Assembly: GCF_042453785.1 (NCBI RefSeq)
Contig: NC_091671.1
Span: forward strand, 39,199,001-39,263,000
Length of the DNA: 64,000 bases
DNA from: Malus domestica
Lineage: Eukaryota; Streptophyta; Magnoliopsida; Rosales; Rosaceae
Reading direction: 5' to 3'
This document shows positions 1-12,216 of the stretch, in pieces (position 1 is the first letter of the stretch; each line of letters opens with the position of its first letter). The translations under genes were made by a program, and so were the position numbers. Below the pieces are notes generated by a model. It saw nothing but the letters and a program-made list of their open reading frames with translations, had not been told where the DNA came from and searched no databases.

Positions 1-688
1 AATTGATTTACCTACAATTATATTTATACTAATCACCTACCTTAAATGTATATTAATTTATCTATATTTGCTTGTTCAATAATTTACCTAGCTACAAGAA
101 AATACAAGTAAATTAATTTTCAAACACAAACATATGTAAAGACCATTTATGAAATCGTTACCAGATTTGCAATATATTCCACCAAATTTGTTTTAAAATA
201 ATGAGGGGCATTTTAGGATGAAAAGTTTATAGAATATGAGTCACTAAGCCATAAATGAAAATTTGCTTAGTTGGATTCTAGTTATTGGGTTTAACTCTAG
301 AAAAAGAAATGAGACGGATTATGATTATTATTATTATTATTTTGAACAAACGATATTATCTACACTAAGGGAGGGGGTGAGATTAGCCTCACAATTGACT
401 AGCAATAATATGGTTCAAATTCGCTTTTGATAGGAATTGAATCGAACCTAAGATCTCTTACTTACAAGTGAAGAGGAATATCACTAGATCATAGTACTAA
501 GTGACAATGAGACGGATTAATTAAAGTTGATAAAATATTAGTTTCAAAGGGAAAACTCAAATTTTTAGAAAGAAAAATAAAAAGCCTTCATTAGTTAAAG
601 GTTACCTAAAAATATAGCCAAAATTAAATGGTGATTAGAAGCTTTAGTAAGATGCCGTCAAGAAAAAAAACATTGGTAAGAGAATCAC
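1..688. other. AT-rich non-coding sequence left of the WAT1 exons
   Basis: I see no coding exon here. The stretch is AT-rich, with a short ATT microsatellite near 325-343. The downstream exons expected for the WAT1-type gene at 689-2985 (minus strand) should lie in this direction, but none is recognisable, so they are either beyond the left edge or lost. Confidence 0.5.
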
Positions 689-2568
689 CAGGATAATGAG
701 CCATATAGCGTAACAAATACAGCTTCCGAAGGCCAGTAGACAACCCAATAGTCGATCACCAGAATCTGTATGCGGTGACGATGCCAAGTGGCTGTGTTGT
801 TGCTGACTAGTATGTAAAAGGTCAACATGCGTGGACCATATGTTGATTTCCACACCCTCATAAAATGCCAGAAGCATTGCTCCACCTATTCCCATCAATG
901 TTCCCACCACCTTTGCCTTCCCTGTTAGGCTTCTCAAATTCAACTTCTCCAGCCTAAGAAAAATGATCATGATTAATGTTAATAATAAAAATGTTAAATA
1001 TCATCAATTATCTACATCTTCATGCTTAATTTTGCCTTCAATTCTCCTTGATTGTACTTTGACTTTTCATATTACTTTTATTAGTTTCATTGCTCATTCT
1101 CTTCGATCCATTTAGGTCAATGTATCTGGTGATTGTTTTAGATCACTTAGTCAGAACTTCATCCCTTATTTATCTTTTAAAAGTTGTTAACTGAGACAAA
1201 TGTCCTAATGTGTTACTAAAATGAATTATTGCTCCACATTCAGACAAGTACAATAACAATACTCATAAACTTTTAATTTGAAGGCCAAAGCTTCAATTAG
1301 GCTTAACTTCAAAGACTAATACTATAATTTTTTTTCAAAATAATAATAAAGCTGGAAAATATATATGTATTTACCTGAAGGTGATTGCCAAGATGAAAGT
1401 AATAGCCGGGATGAGTTGGGCTATGGCAGAAGCAAATGTGGCCGATGTTAAGGCTAAGCTTTCAATGTACAAATTTTGTGATAACGATCCACTGCAATAT
1501 TAATGTTAATTAATTAATAGTATACATGGAAAAAAAAAATATATATATATATAGTCATTAAAGACGATTTTAGCATATCTGCCTTTTTTTCTTCTATTTA
1601 TTTGGAAAACACGCGTGGCATCTCATTTCATTGAAATAAACAATTAACGCATATTTTTATTTTATTAGCATGGAACGACACTGCTGTAGTCTATGTACAT
1701 ATCAGATAAGTTCTTCTCTTTTCATTTTTTATTTTATTTTTATTTTTTGAAAATGAAAAAACTGTGGATGCTGCCTTTTGAGCACTAGAATGATCAAATA
1801 TATATTGGCGCAAGAGTTACGTAAAAATGTTGTGGACGTGCGTATTTACAGAGATATACAGTTGGCAATTCCATTTATAGTGGACCACCCCTGTAAGCAC
1901 TAATATCTACGAACACGGATCCCCTCCGGATCCATTATGTGGGGATCCTATCCCCATATCTCAGCCGTTCATTGTGAATCGTACGGTCAGTTTTTATCAG
2001 GTATTATTCGTATTTAATTTAAAATAATAAAAATAACATGATTTATGACAGCACGATTCACGATGAACGGCTGAGAAGTGGGAATTCCTAGGATCCCCAC
2101 ACAATGGATCTGGAGGGGATCCGTTTCAAATATCTACAGCATGCACAACCAATATATACGTACCAATAAATATAAATATAGCTTATACGTACGATTACAA
2201 TTACTTACTCCCCAAACAAATATTATTTCCAATTCTAACGTAGGAGAAGATCAAGATTTGGAAGAAAGACAATTGCACAATGCACATGGATACGGTTCTT
2301 ACCCGAACAAGCCAGACAAAAATCCTTGCAGGAGTACCATCCATTTGAGTTTTGGCCTGTTCTTCCTGCATGCAAAAATAAACACCAATTAACTGTTTTT
2401 AAAAAGTAGCAGATAGGGTTTGCTTGCTATCTCTCTTTTCTCCTTTTTGTTTTGGAATTTGCACAGGGTTTAAAGTCCATGATACTTCTCGTACGTGCAT
2501 ATATGATGAACTTTTTGAATGTTCTCAAACATTACTGTAAATACATCAGAAGATTATGCAGCTACTTT

Positions 2569-2603
<35 letters not shown>

Positions 2604-2985
2604 ACTAATAACTAGACAATACTATTATTTTTATTTTTTCTGTAAGGAGAAAAAAGATTCACAAAATAACAAAAAATAGGTATTATATGGCACTGAATAT
2701 TTCTATGGAAAAACAAAAAATAATAAGTTATGTTATGTATAAGAAGAAAGGAGAGAGGTGCAAAATTGCAAATGATCACCTTTCAAAGAAAAGAGCAATA
2801 GGAAGAAGGAAGGCGGTTCCAAAAATGAAGCGATATGCAACAAGAATACTTAAGTTCATTCCATCGTTAGCGGCCAGTTTGTAGAGAACATTAACTCCTG
2901 CAAATGCAAACTGAACCACCACCATTAACAACACTGGCTTCAACCCATGCAGAGCATTACATATCCGACCAGTACCCATCGCCAT
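689..2985 (-). CDS. WAT1-related (nodulin MtN21/EamA-type) transporter, 5' four exons, 3' end missing
   Basis: Four exons on the minus strand join in frame: 2985-2780, 2365-2303, 1491-1375 and 953-689, giving 217 codons. Exon 1 encodes a start and first membrane segment (VVVQFAFAGVNVLYKLAAND, then VAYRFIFGTAFLLPIALFFER), exon 2 KNRPKLKWMVLLQGFLSGLFG-type sequence, exon 3 SLSQNLYIESLALTSATFAS, and exon 4 GKAKVVGTLMGIGGAMLLAF with a later WLII segment. This is the exon pattern of plant MtN21/WAT1 proteins, ten-helix drug/metabolite-superfamily carriers of vacuolar or plasma membrane; WAT1 itself moves auxin out of the vacuole. All visible splice sites are GT/AG and phases agree. Family members are usually about 350-400 residues, so the second EamA repeat is absent: off the left edge behind a long intron, or deleted. 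The 5' leader holds a GA repeat and intron 1 a MITE. Substrate unknown. Confidence 0.85.
1911..2128. mobile_element. MITE (Mutator-like), 218 bp, in intron 1 of the WAT1-type gene
   Basis: The ends form long terminal inverted repeats: the left end contains CGGATCCCCTCCGGATCCAT and the right end its imperfect reverse complement, extending about 70 bp into GCCGTTCAT / ATGAACGGC. A 9-bp direct repeat AATATCTAC flanks it (1902-1910 and 2129-2137). Nine-bp duplications with long TIRs are typical of Mutator-like MITEs. The centre is AT-rich and non-coding. Confidence 0.85.
2567..2604. repeat. CA/GA compound microsatellite in intron 1
   Basis: A short (AC)n run is followed by (AG)n ending near 2603. 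It lies between exon 1 and exon 2 of the WAT1-type gene. Confidence 0.9.
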
Positions 2986-3007
2986 CGATCACCAATATCA
3001 CACACAC

Positions 3008-3009
3008 TT

Positions 3010-3044
<35 letters not shown>

Positions 3045-3047
3045 GGG
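3008..3047. repeat. GA microsatellite in the 5' leader of the WAT1-type gene
   Basis: A (GA)n/(CT)n run begins 23 bp upstream of the minus-strand start codon at 2985. CT-rich 5' leaders of this kind are common in plants. Confidence 0.9.
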
Positions 3048-3169
3048 GGTTTGAGTAGTAAAAGAAATAAATTATGGAATTGATTGAAATTGAGAGATTT
3101 AAGAGCTCTCGGTGCTGCTGGCTTCTTTGGTAGTTCCCACGTCACCACCTACGTACCACACGGTTATCG

Positions 3170-3410
3170 TGGGTCGTGGGCCTTTGCCCAACGACACGAA
3201 AGCTAGGGCCGACAACAAGGCCCGTCGGGCAAAGAAAAACTAGCAGACGAACACAAGTTTTGTCCGGCAAACCTTGCGATATTACGTTTCATTTTGAGTA
3301 AACCCAAAATGTTCACTAGCTTTGCACTTCCATCTGAAAAATTCGCCGAGTGAAGTATCTTTACATGGCAAAGTTGTTGTCGCAAAAACTGTTAAATATA
3401 GTAGTATAGG
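3170..3410. other. GC-richer patch, possible DNA-transposon remnant
   Basis: This patch differs in composition from its flanks and carries GTCGGGCAAAG and TTTGTCCGGCAAAC, motifs like those in the internal parts of plant CACTA/hAT-type repeats. I found no convincing terminal repeats or target duplication. Low confidence. Confidence 0.25.
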
Positions 3411-3530
3411 CCAAGCCTTATATTATGGGGTAGTGACATAAGGCAAATATTGATTAGGAAGAGCTAGTATAACTTAATAATTAACCTTTCATATAAGAGC
3501 AAGAGGAATCATAACGGCATCAGAATAAAA

Positions 3531-3720
3531 TGACACCTCACTCTTAGACATTTTCTGTTATGTAACAGCTATAAATTAGTTACAAGTGTTTTGTTGTTAA
3601 TCACAATGTTAGTGGATAATCTGGTTTCATTAGTTACTAAGCTTATTTAGCAAAGTGTATATAAACCCTCATGTATTACTTCCTGATTAAGAAATGAAAT
3701 ACAGAAAACATTCTTTCTAT
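3531..3720 (+). repeat. 5' LTR of the copia element
   Basis: Near-identical to 7397-7590 over its length, with several substitutions. It starts TGACACC; its 3' end is blurred because the internal deletion removed the LTR/primer-site junction. Confidence 0.85.
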
Positions 3721-3779
3721 GGACTTCATGGTCTATTGATCAACAAGGAATTATTCATGAATCGCAAAAAGAAAGGCAC

Positions 3780-6700
3780 AGTCTCTTCCGCTCAAGAACC
3801 TTTTCAGGCCTTTGCTGCTCAATATCAGGGCCCTCTCCTTCCTACACCACAATACTCTCCCTTTCCACAAGCTTATGCAGTGCAGTTTAATGCTCCTCCC
3901 AGATTTCAGAACAATTGCGGAAAAAGATCATTTCAGCGTAACTATCGTGGTAACTTTTCTAGGAACTTCAACAATTTTCGTGGTAATTTTCATAATCCTG
4001 GCAATGTTTCTGGCCAATTCGCAATAACTCTGGTAATCGTTCTCAATCCGGTGGATTTCCTCGCAATAACTACTATTATGGTGGTAAAAATCCTTGCCAA
4101 ATCTGTCATTCCTTTGAGCATGAAGCAATTGATTGTTACGAAAGGATGAATCATGCTTTTGCTGGTAAAATACCTCTTGCCAAATTAGCTGCTATGTGTG
4201 TGCATACCAATTCCAAAGCTACCTCTCCTACTTGGCTTATTGACTCTGGCGCCACATCCCATATCACCAACGATATCTCTGCTATTCATTCCCCTATTCC
4301 CTACTCTGGAGAAGAGAATGTGTACATTGGTGATGGGCAGGGTATGTCTATTCATCACTCTGGCAATTTTGTGCTTAAAACACCATCAGCTACATTTCGA
4401 TTGAATAATGTTCTGCATGTTCCCATGATGAAGTTCAGTCTTCTCTTTGCTTATTAGTTTTTAAAAGATAATAAGTGTGCTTTAACCCTTGATTCTGATG
4501 GTTCACCAATCAAGGATCGCTCTACAGGGATGATGCTTTTTCAATGACCAGTTAGAGAAGGTTTTTATCCTCTCCAAGGCATTCCCTCCACTTCTGCACA
4601 TTCAGCCCTTTTCAGTACTAAAGCTACACTTCAGACATGGCATAGGAGGCTTGGGCATCCTTCTATAGCAATGTTTAGGAAGATTTTAAATAAAGCTTCA
4701 CTTACTCACAATGGTGACAAGTTTGTAAATTTCTTTTGCACAGATTGTGCCATAGGCAAAAATCACAAGTTACCCTTTTCTTCTAGTCATAGTATTGTAT
4801 TTGCCAGTCTTGAGTTGATTCACTGTGATGTTTGGGGGCCAGTTCCAGTGCTCTCTATTAGTGGCTACAAATACCATGTCCTCTTTGTAGATGAGTTTAC
4901 TAAATACACTTGGGGTTGTTTCCTCTGAAGGTAAAATCTGAGGTTTTCTCTGTATTTGTCAGTTTTAAAGCATATGTTGAAAATCTGGTTGGCAATAAAA
5001 TCAAAACTTTTAGATCAGACTCTGGTGGTGAATTCACAAGTTTGGCATTCAATTCTTTTCTTGTCCATCATGGTATTTCTCATCAATATAGCTGTCCTCA
5101 CACTTCCGAGCAAAATGGGTGTGTTGAGCGTAAACACAGACATCTCACAGAAACTGCCAGAACTCTTTTAGTCACTTCAAGTGTTCCTCACAAATCCTGG
5201 GTTGAAGCTTTCTCCACAGCTTGATATCTTATTAATCGACCGCCTTTATCAAATTTGGACAAATCTCCTTACGAGTTACTATTCAACAAGGCTCCAGATT
5301 ATTCAAAGCTTAAGACTTTTGGTTGCAGTTGTTACCTATGGCTCAAACCATATGTATATTCCAAGCTTGATGGTAAAAGTACTTTCTGTGTTTTTCTTGG
5401 TTACAGTTTATAGCACAATGGCTACATGTGCTTAAATGTTCAAACACAACACTTGTACATCTCAAGACATGTTATTTTCAATGAAGATCATTTCCCTTTT
5501 CAACATTCTCAACGGTCACAGGGCACTACACCATTGGAATCTACATCCACAATCACTCCATCAAGTTTTTCATCAACTTTCACACTTCCATTTCCAGTTT
5601 CTCACACAAGTTATTCTCTGTCAGCTCTCTCATCCTTGAGCAGAACTGCACCTGTGCTTATTCCAGATCAATTTTCACAGCACTTATCCTCTCCAAACTC
5701 AAATCACTCACAAGTACCTGTTGATTCACAAGTCCTTGTTGCTTCTTAAGTGCATGTTGTCTCCACTAATACCCATCCAATGGTAACAAGGTCAAAATCA
5801 GGAATTTTTAAACCCAAGATATTGGCTGCCACCAAACATCCAATTGATTCTAGCAGTTTTGTTCCTTCAACTTACCTACAGGCTTCCAAACATGATCATT
5901 GGAAACAAGCAATGTCTGAAAAGTTTCAAGCCTTACAAACTAATGGTACTTAGACTCTCATACCTCCCTCTCCTCATCAGAATATTGTAGGGTGCAAATG
6001 GGTTTTTAAAATCAAAAGAAAGCCTGATGGTACCATTGATAGGTATAAAGCTCGCCTTGTGGCTAAGGGATTTCGTTAGCAAGAATGAGTTGATTTTCAG
6101 GAGACATTCAGTCATGTTGCAAAACCAGTCACCATCCAGATTTTGTTGACTCTTGCAGTCCAAAACAATTGGTTTCTTAATCAATTGGACATAAGTAATG
6201 TCTTTCTTCATGGTAATCTTCAGGAAGAGGTCTTTATGCATCAACCTCTTGGTTTTATTGATTCAATCAAATCATCATATGTTTGCAAGCTTTGCAAGTC
6301 TCTTTACGGCTTGAAATAGGCTCCTAGAGCATGGTATGATAAACTTTTTCATACTTTAACCCCTCTTGGATTTGAAAACTCTAAATCTGATTGCTCTCTA
6401 TTTGTTCAACAAAAGCCCTATCTGGTTATAGTCCTAGTGTATGTTGATGATATACTAGTGACTGGTCCAAATGCATCTTCCTATCAAGCATTTATTCATC
6501 AGCTTAGCAGTCAATTTCCTGCCAAAGATTTGGGACCTCTCCATTTTTTCCTTGGTCTATAAGTTCAAAGAATTGCTGAAGGTCTATTCTTATCTCATGA
6601 TAAATATGCCCATGATCTGCTTGTCAAAACTAACATGGATGGCCGCAAATCATGTTCTACTCCACTTGGAACAACTAAGTTGGATCATACTGGTCCCGTA

Positions 6701-7330
6701 CTAGATAATCCCAAAGAATACAGATCCATTGTAGATGCTTACAGTACCTTACTTGGACTAGACCAGATATTTCGTTTGTTGTAAACCAAGTGTGTCAATT
6801 CCTTCACTATCCGAGAGCATCCCATTTTCAAGTAGTCAAAAGAATTTTACGTTTTCTTAAAGGTTCAGTTCATCAAGGTCTGTGGTTCAAGAAAGGTCCC
6901 TTACATCTCACAGCCTTTTCAGTTGCTGATTGGGCTAGTTGCATCTTTGACAGATAATCAACCAATGGTTATTGTGTGTATCTAGGTCATAACTTGATTA
7001 GCTGGAGTGCAAAGAAGTAACACACAGTTGCTCGATCATCCACAGAAGCTGAATATCGCTCTCTTGCCCACACCACTACAGAATTGACATGGATCTACAA
7101 AAATTTTAAAGACATCACCTTCCCACTTCGATAGGTACCCCAACTTTGGTATAACAATGTTTCTGCCATTTCTTTGGCATCCAATCTCGTGTTTCATGCT
7201 CAAAAGAAACATGTGGAGATTGATCACCATTATATAAGAGAACTTGTCCTAGCTAATCTGATTCGAGTTCAACATGTCAGTACTCATCATTAAATTGCAG
7301 ATATTCACACCAAGGCACTTTCCAAGGCCA
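3780..7330 (+). pseudogene. Copia gag-pol pseudogene
   Basis: Domain order is GAG, PR, INT, RT, RNase H, as in Ty1/copia. Visible motifs: a zinc knuckle CQICHSFEHEAIDCYERM near 4098-4150; protease WLIDSGATSHIT near 4231-4270; pre-integrase WHRRLGHPSI near 4638 and CTDCAIGKNHKLPF near 4737; integrase core FRSDSGGEF near 5010 and CPHTSEQNGCVERKHRH near 5095; RT GCKWVFKIKRKPDG near 5991, [18 protein letters not shown] near 6183 and catalytic YVDDILVTG near 6440; RNase H ARSSTEAEYRSLA near 7030. Reading requires frame changes and passes many stops (for example TAG in the RNase H region just before HTVARSST), so it is dead. Confidence 0.92.
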
Positions 7331-7396
7331 TATTCAAGTTGTTATAGTCCAAGCTTTCTCTCGGGTCTCCTCCGTTTAGCTTGAGGGAGGGTAAAA

Positions 7397-7590
7397 TGAC
7401 ACCTCACTCTTACACATTTGCTGTTATGTAACAGCTGTAAATTAGTTACAAGTGTTTTGTTGTTAATCACAATGTCAGTGGTTAATTTGGTGTCATTAGT
7501 TACTAAGCTTATTTAGCAAAGTGTATACAAACTCTCCTGTATTACTTCCTGATTAAGAAATGAAACACATAAAGCATTTTTTCTATCTCA
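7397..7590 (+). repeat. 3' LTR of the copia element
   Basis: It matches the 5' LTR and starts TGACACCTC directly after the polypurine tract. It ends TCTATCTCA and is followed by gaaaa. Confidence 0.85.
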
Positions 7591-7689
7591 GAAAACATGT
7601 TATACGATAGGCAATGAGTGTTGCAGCGTAAGGATGTTGCTGATGAAGATCAATGGATCAGGAAGGATTGCATCACAATGCAATCCAAC

Positions 7690-8001
7690 ATGAAGTTCTG
7701 AGTTTTTAGTTTGCATATGTTTAAAGGTTGTATTTGAATGTATTGAATGGTTGAGATTAGAACATCTAAACAATGTAGTGCACATGACCTTTCTTACACG
7801 AGGGAACAATGTGAAATCCCAATAGCTTTCTTTTGTCCTTTGCTAACATCACTATATGTGTGATTGTTTTGCTGTGTAATTGGATCTAAGAGAGATGAAT
7901 GAAATAATGGAGCAACGTACTCTCATTGCTGCTGAGTTCATCTTTCTTCTTGCTGCTTTATAATTTTTCCAGAAATCCTACATAAAACTATACACATTTA
8001 C
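7690..8001. repeat. Duplicated gene-flank segment, copy A
   Basis: About 300 bp matches 13740-13790 plus 14263-14505 (copy B) with scattered substitutions, including the run GCTTTCTTTTGTCCTTTGCT and the stretch ending ACACATTTAC. In copy B the homology continues into a WAT1 exon-1 relic. In copy A it stops at a 22-bp A tract (8002-8023), beyond which lies copia sequence. Confidence 0.8.
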
Positions 8002-8124
8002 AAAAAAAAAAAAAAAAAAAAAACTTGGCCTTAGAGCTTGGTTCACCTTGAATCAACGGGCGTTTACTGTGATTTGGCATTTCAGCTGAGTTCTAACAAA
8101 GAATTAGTTGAATCCAGCTGAAAA

Positions 8125-9392
8125 ATGGTTGGATCTGGAGCTGGTATTCGAGCTCCAGTGTTCACTGGAATTAATTATGATTTATGCTGTATTAAAATGA
8201 AGACAATCTTCAAATCACACAATATGTGGAAGATTGTTGAAAAGGGTTATAAGCTACCTACAGTAACTGAAGGTGAGCAAGGTGGAAAGAAATAAATTGC
8301 AGCTCAAGATCTAATTGCTCGAGATGCTAGAGCTCTTGGCTTGATTCAAAATGTAGTCTCGGATGAAAATTTTCCAAGAATTGCAAATCATGAAACTGCC
8401 AGGGAAGCTTGGGACACTCTGAAGCAAGAGTATAACGAGTGATTCTCAGGTACGAGTTGTGAAGCTACAAGGTATTAAAAGAGATTTTGAATATGTGCAT
8501 ATGAGAAATGATTATTTGTTTTCTGATTACTTGACTAGATTGCTTAATTTGATTAACAAAATAAAAATGTATGGAGAGGAATTGTCAAACAAGAGAATTG
8601 TTGAGAAATTGTTGATTAGCGTAGCTCCTAGCTATGATAATTTGGTCTCTATGACTGAGGGGACTATGAAATTGGATGAAATCAATCTCACTAAGGTTGT
8701 TGCTTGCTACCTTGATAGGGTTTGAGCAAAGATTGCTTCAGCATGCTGAGGAGAATGAAGTGACTGAGAAGACATTTAGTATTGGTTCTAGGGATGGATC
8801 TCAGGGAAGTAGTTTCAAACGGAAGAAACAATGGAAAACTAATCAGAAGAAGGGAGGTTTAGAATCTAATGTGCCATTTGTGAAGCAGGGTGCAAATAAG
8901 GAAAATGTCAAGGAGGTGTGCAAATACTGTGATAAACTACACGATGACATTTGTTGGTTCAAAGATAAACCAAAATGTCATAAGTCTAACAAAGTTGGAC
9001 ACAGCTAAGAACTGCAATAGCAAGGTGAATCAACTTGTTCACCATGCTAAGCATGTGAAGGAAGAATCATCTATGTTCTAAGCTTGTCATGATGCTAAGA
9101 TTGTAAAGAACAAGCCCAGTGTCTGGTACATTGACAGTGGATGTAGTAATCACAAGAATCTTTGCTGATCAATATTGACAAGAATGTGATATTCAAAGTG
9201 AAAATGGGAAATGGAGAATTGGTTCAGGCTACAAGAAAGAGAGCTTTGGTGACCGAAGCCAAATATGAACTAGATATATTAAAGATCTAGTATGGATGGT
9301 ATGAAACCAAATATGACCTAAACTCTAGAAATATGGTTGGTATGAAAACTTGTTGAGTATTGGTCAACTGGTTCAGCAACTTTATGCTATTT
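8125..9392 (+). pseudogene. Copia gag/protease fragment (TNT1-94-like), part 1
   Basis: From the ATG at 8125 the sequence reads as a copia Gag: VFTGINYDL..IKMKTIFKSH at the N-terminus, then a UBN2-type gag core (YVHMRNDYLFSDYLTRLLNL, KRIVEKLLISVAPSYDNLV), a zinc knuckle region CKYCDKLHDDICWF..CHKSNKVGHS near 8920-9005, and the protease start VWYIDSGCSNH near 9120. Stops and frameshifts (for example TAA near 8294, TGA near 8441) make it non-functional. The coding text is cut at 9392 by a solo LTR and resumes at 12068 in phase with the family consensus (NLLSIGQLVQ before, GDNMVGIFEDRKLV after). Confidence 0.85.
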
Positions 9393-12067
9393 TGTAACAA
9401 CCCGTCTTTAAATTTTACATTTTAATTATTTAATTTTACAAAATTAACCCTAGCGACGAAAATGTTGACTTTCGTTGACTCTCATTCGTTGACATGTATG
9501 AATTTTTCTATTAATTTATTCATGTCGCATTGGTCGATATGAACACATAGGCACAAGCGAATTTGAATTTGGAGTTAAAACGAAGCTTCTACGAATTTTT
9601 AAATGCAAAGGTATTTTGGTAATTTCACATGTGGAGATCTTTATCCCACCCTTGGACCACTCTTGGGTGGCCACGTGGCAAATTCTCCCCTATTTTCTGG
9701 TGGGTTCCTTTCTTATGTGCCTGTGACTCTTCCTCATTCCTCTATTAATTCTCCCCTTTGCTGCAACACACACACACATCATATTTTGTTTCCCTTTGGC
9801 CGACAACCCTTCTTATCACTTTCTCCCCCTCATCTTTTCTCTGCCGCGCCATTTCCCCTCACCTTAGCTCTCTTATATCTCTCTGCTCTGCCAACATCAT
9901 CACACAAACACCATTCATCGCAGCCCTCATTTCTCCCTCCCCGTGCAGCCTTTAACCCCCATCACAACCACCTTATCTCTCCATAAAAAACATCATCAAA
10001 TAACCTTCATTATGAGTCCTCCACTAATCAAGGACAACTCCTCTCCTTCTCCACATCGCTCGGCACAGTCATTGTGCATACGTTTTTCAACAACATATCG
10101 CCGTATCCGGTGAAAGTAAGCTTCGAGACTTATTCGATATTCCTTCCTCGTACCCTATATTACTTGGTTAGTGACTAAAAATGGCTTTGGTCAAGGTTTC
10201 AGCACAAAAAATACCTCAGGAAGCTTTTCCTAGAAAATCTAGAAATTCAAACTGTGGTTGTTTAGCCTTCTTTTAGCTACTTTTCTAGCTGATCCCGTGT
10301 CCCGTCGAGCCTTCCAAGGTATGAATCTCTTGCCGACATTCCTAACTATATTTTGGCTTTTGAATCACTCGATTCGGGCTTGTATCAAGCTCGGAATGGG
10401 CTCTCGAAGTTGGCCGAAAATCTGGAAAAATTCCAGAAAATTTGAAAGTGGCAAGTACGACCGTACTTAAGGGCTTGGCCGGCGCGTGGAGTGCACGCGC
10501 CACCGCCAGAGGTACTGTACTCCGCAGCCGTCCACAGTGGCGCTGGTGACTTTTCTGACGACCCAGGCTCCTGCCCCTTGACGACGTGTGGCGACCTGGG
10601 CCATCACCTCGTGGTGGCGCATGAAGGAACCCAAGGTCATTCTTTAGGTTTTTCGACGTGCCGAATTCGAATTTGTTGTCCATTTTCCCAAATTTGACTG
10701 TTTTAGTAGAGTTTTATTAAATGATCTCCATTTGTGTATAGGTGCGTAGGTTGAAAGTGATCCAGTACTCCTAAATTCGAACGTCTCACCAATAGCGGAG
10801 TATTTGTGAGTGGACCCCTTATCAAATTGCATGTTTTTATAACCATTAGGCTTGCAATCATGGAAGGCATATTTCTAGAATTCTGAGTTTTATGAATTAT
10901 TCATGTTTTATAATGAGTTATTTAATTTCTAAGTTTATGCTTTTCATTGATGTATATTGCTCTTACGAATTATTTATGAAATTCTATGATTTTGGAGAAC
11001 TTATGAATTATCTTAATGGCTTTTATGAAGTATTTATGATTGATTGTTTTAAGGTTGGTATGAGATTTTGAGATATGTTTTCTATACTTACCTAGTGAGT
11101 TATCATACAACACATACACACAACCTAAGTATGTATACGTCTATGGCCATAGGACACAGTTGAAGATATTTATGACATACTTCTAGCTTTACTAGCGAAA
11201 CCAGTGTAGGACAGCTTCACTAGCCACGGCTAGTGTCGGTGTGTTATGTTTATAGTTATATTTTCTTCTCTGGCGTAACCTGGAGTCATACAGCTTCACC
11301 TTTGGGTGATGGGACCTACCACATTTCTTCACTGGCATAACCCAGTGTCGTATAGCTTCACCTTCGGGTGATGGCTATGCCTTCTGGCGACTATGATACT
11401 CCTAGTTGAGTATACCACAGAGTTGATTTACAAGATTCTCAGATTTGCCTTTGGGGCGTTATGATACGATTTTCAGAGATGATTTTACAGTTACGAACAT
11501 TTTTAGCATGTTAGAGTTTTCGGAAAAAACTATTATGTAGTATTATATGGGTTTTCAAAACAGGGGGTTAGTATGTTTAGAAAAAAAAAAACGGTTTTCA
11601 TATTATTAGTATTATTATAAATTATGGTCCACTCACCCTTTTGTTTTTGTGCCCCCTTCAGGACTTAGTGACGAGGAGTACGACCCCGAGCATCGAGGCA
11701 TTTCCGTACCAGTGATCTCGCGTTCTTCTACTTACGTATGGCTTCCTTATGATTGATTGTAACTCATTGTCCTTCATTTCGTTAGCACGTTCATTTTGAA
11801 ATATGCTTTGAATATATTCGTGCATCTTTTATTTCGGATATTGAAACCATCGGACATTGCTTTCATTCATGTTTATTTTGGAATGTTATTATTGCCTTTC
11901 TTGCGTTGGTATTTTTCCATATGATTGTTATTTGCTATATGATTCTCGAATTTCATGTTCCCTTTTTATACTTGGACTTTCACATATTTCTGGCTTTCGT
12001 CATTCTCGAGTGTCGGCCAACACGTGTCATCCAGGTGTCACTTGGATATCTGGGTTGGGACGCGTCA
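9393..12067 (+). mobile_element. Large solo LTR (about 2.7 kb) with exact 5-bp target duplication
   Basis: It begins TGTAACAACCCGTC and ends GGGTTGGGACGCGTCA, the TGTAACGACCCG...GACGTGACA-style termini of large plant Gypsy LTRs. The flanks are TATTT at 9388-9392 and TATTT at 12068-12072, an exact duplication. Removing it restores the interrupted copia reading. There is no internal region, so recombination between LTRs removed the body. Internal open frames (for example 9603-9986 and 10342-10683) have no recognisable domain; the GC-rich stretch at 10480-10620 is part of the LTR. Confidence 0.88.
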
Positions 12068-12216
12068 TATTTGGAGATAATATGGTTGGTATATTTGAAG
12101 ACAGAAAGCTAGTGTGCGTAATGGCAACTCTTCAAATCAGTGGCAGTAGGTGTTTTCCCTTACTAATGGAGAATGTTACTCCTGCTTCAAGAAAAGTCAT
12201 AATTTATCATAAAGTT
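12068..12216 (+). pseudogene. Copia fragment (TNT1-94-like), part 2
   Basis: Continuation of the copia polyprotein interrupted by the 2.7-kb solo LTR: GDNMVGIFEDRKLVCVMATL, then SGSRCFPLL. It ends where a MITE-type repeat begins. Confidence 0.75.

Larger units (their letters stand above)
3531..7590 (+). mobile_element. Degenerate Ty1/copia LTR retrotransposon
   Basis: Two direct repeats of about 190 bp (3531-3720 and 7397-7590) both begin TGACACCTCACTCTTA and flank a copia-ordered polyprotein. A polypurine tract (TTGAGGGAGGG) sits just before the 3' LTR. The expected tRNA-Met primer-binding site after the 5' LTR is missing, and the sequence runs directly into the C-terminal part of gag, so a 5' internal deletion has occurred. 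The 5' LTR right border and the target duplication are unclear (taaaa against gaaaa). The very short LTRs suggest an Ale/Retrofit-like lineage, but I did not test this. Confidence 0.9.

Noticed and set aside
10342..10683. Protein-coding gene in the GC-rich part of the 2.7-kb solo LTR
   Set aside because: Open frames exist on both strands but have no recognisable domain, and the segment lies inside a delimited LTR.
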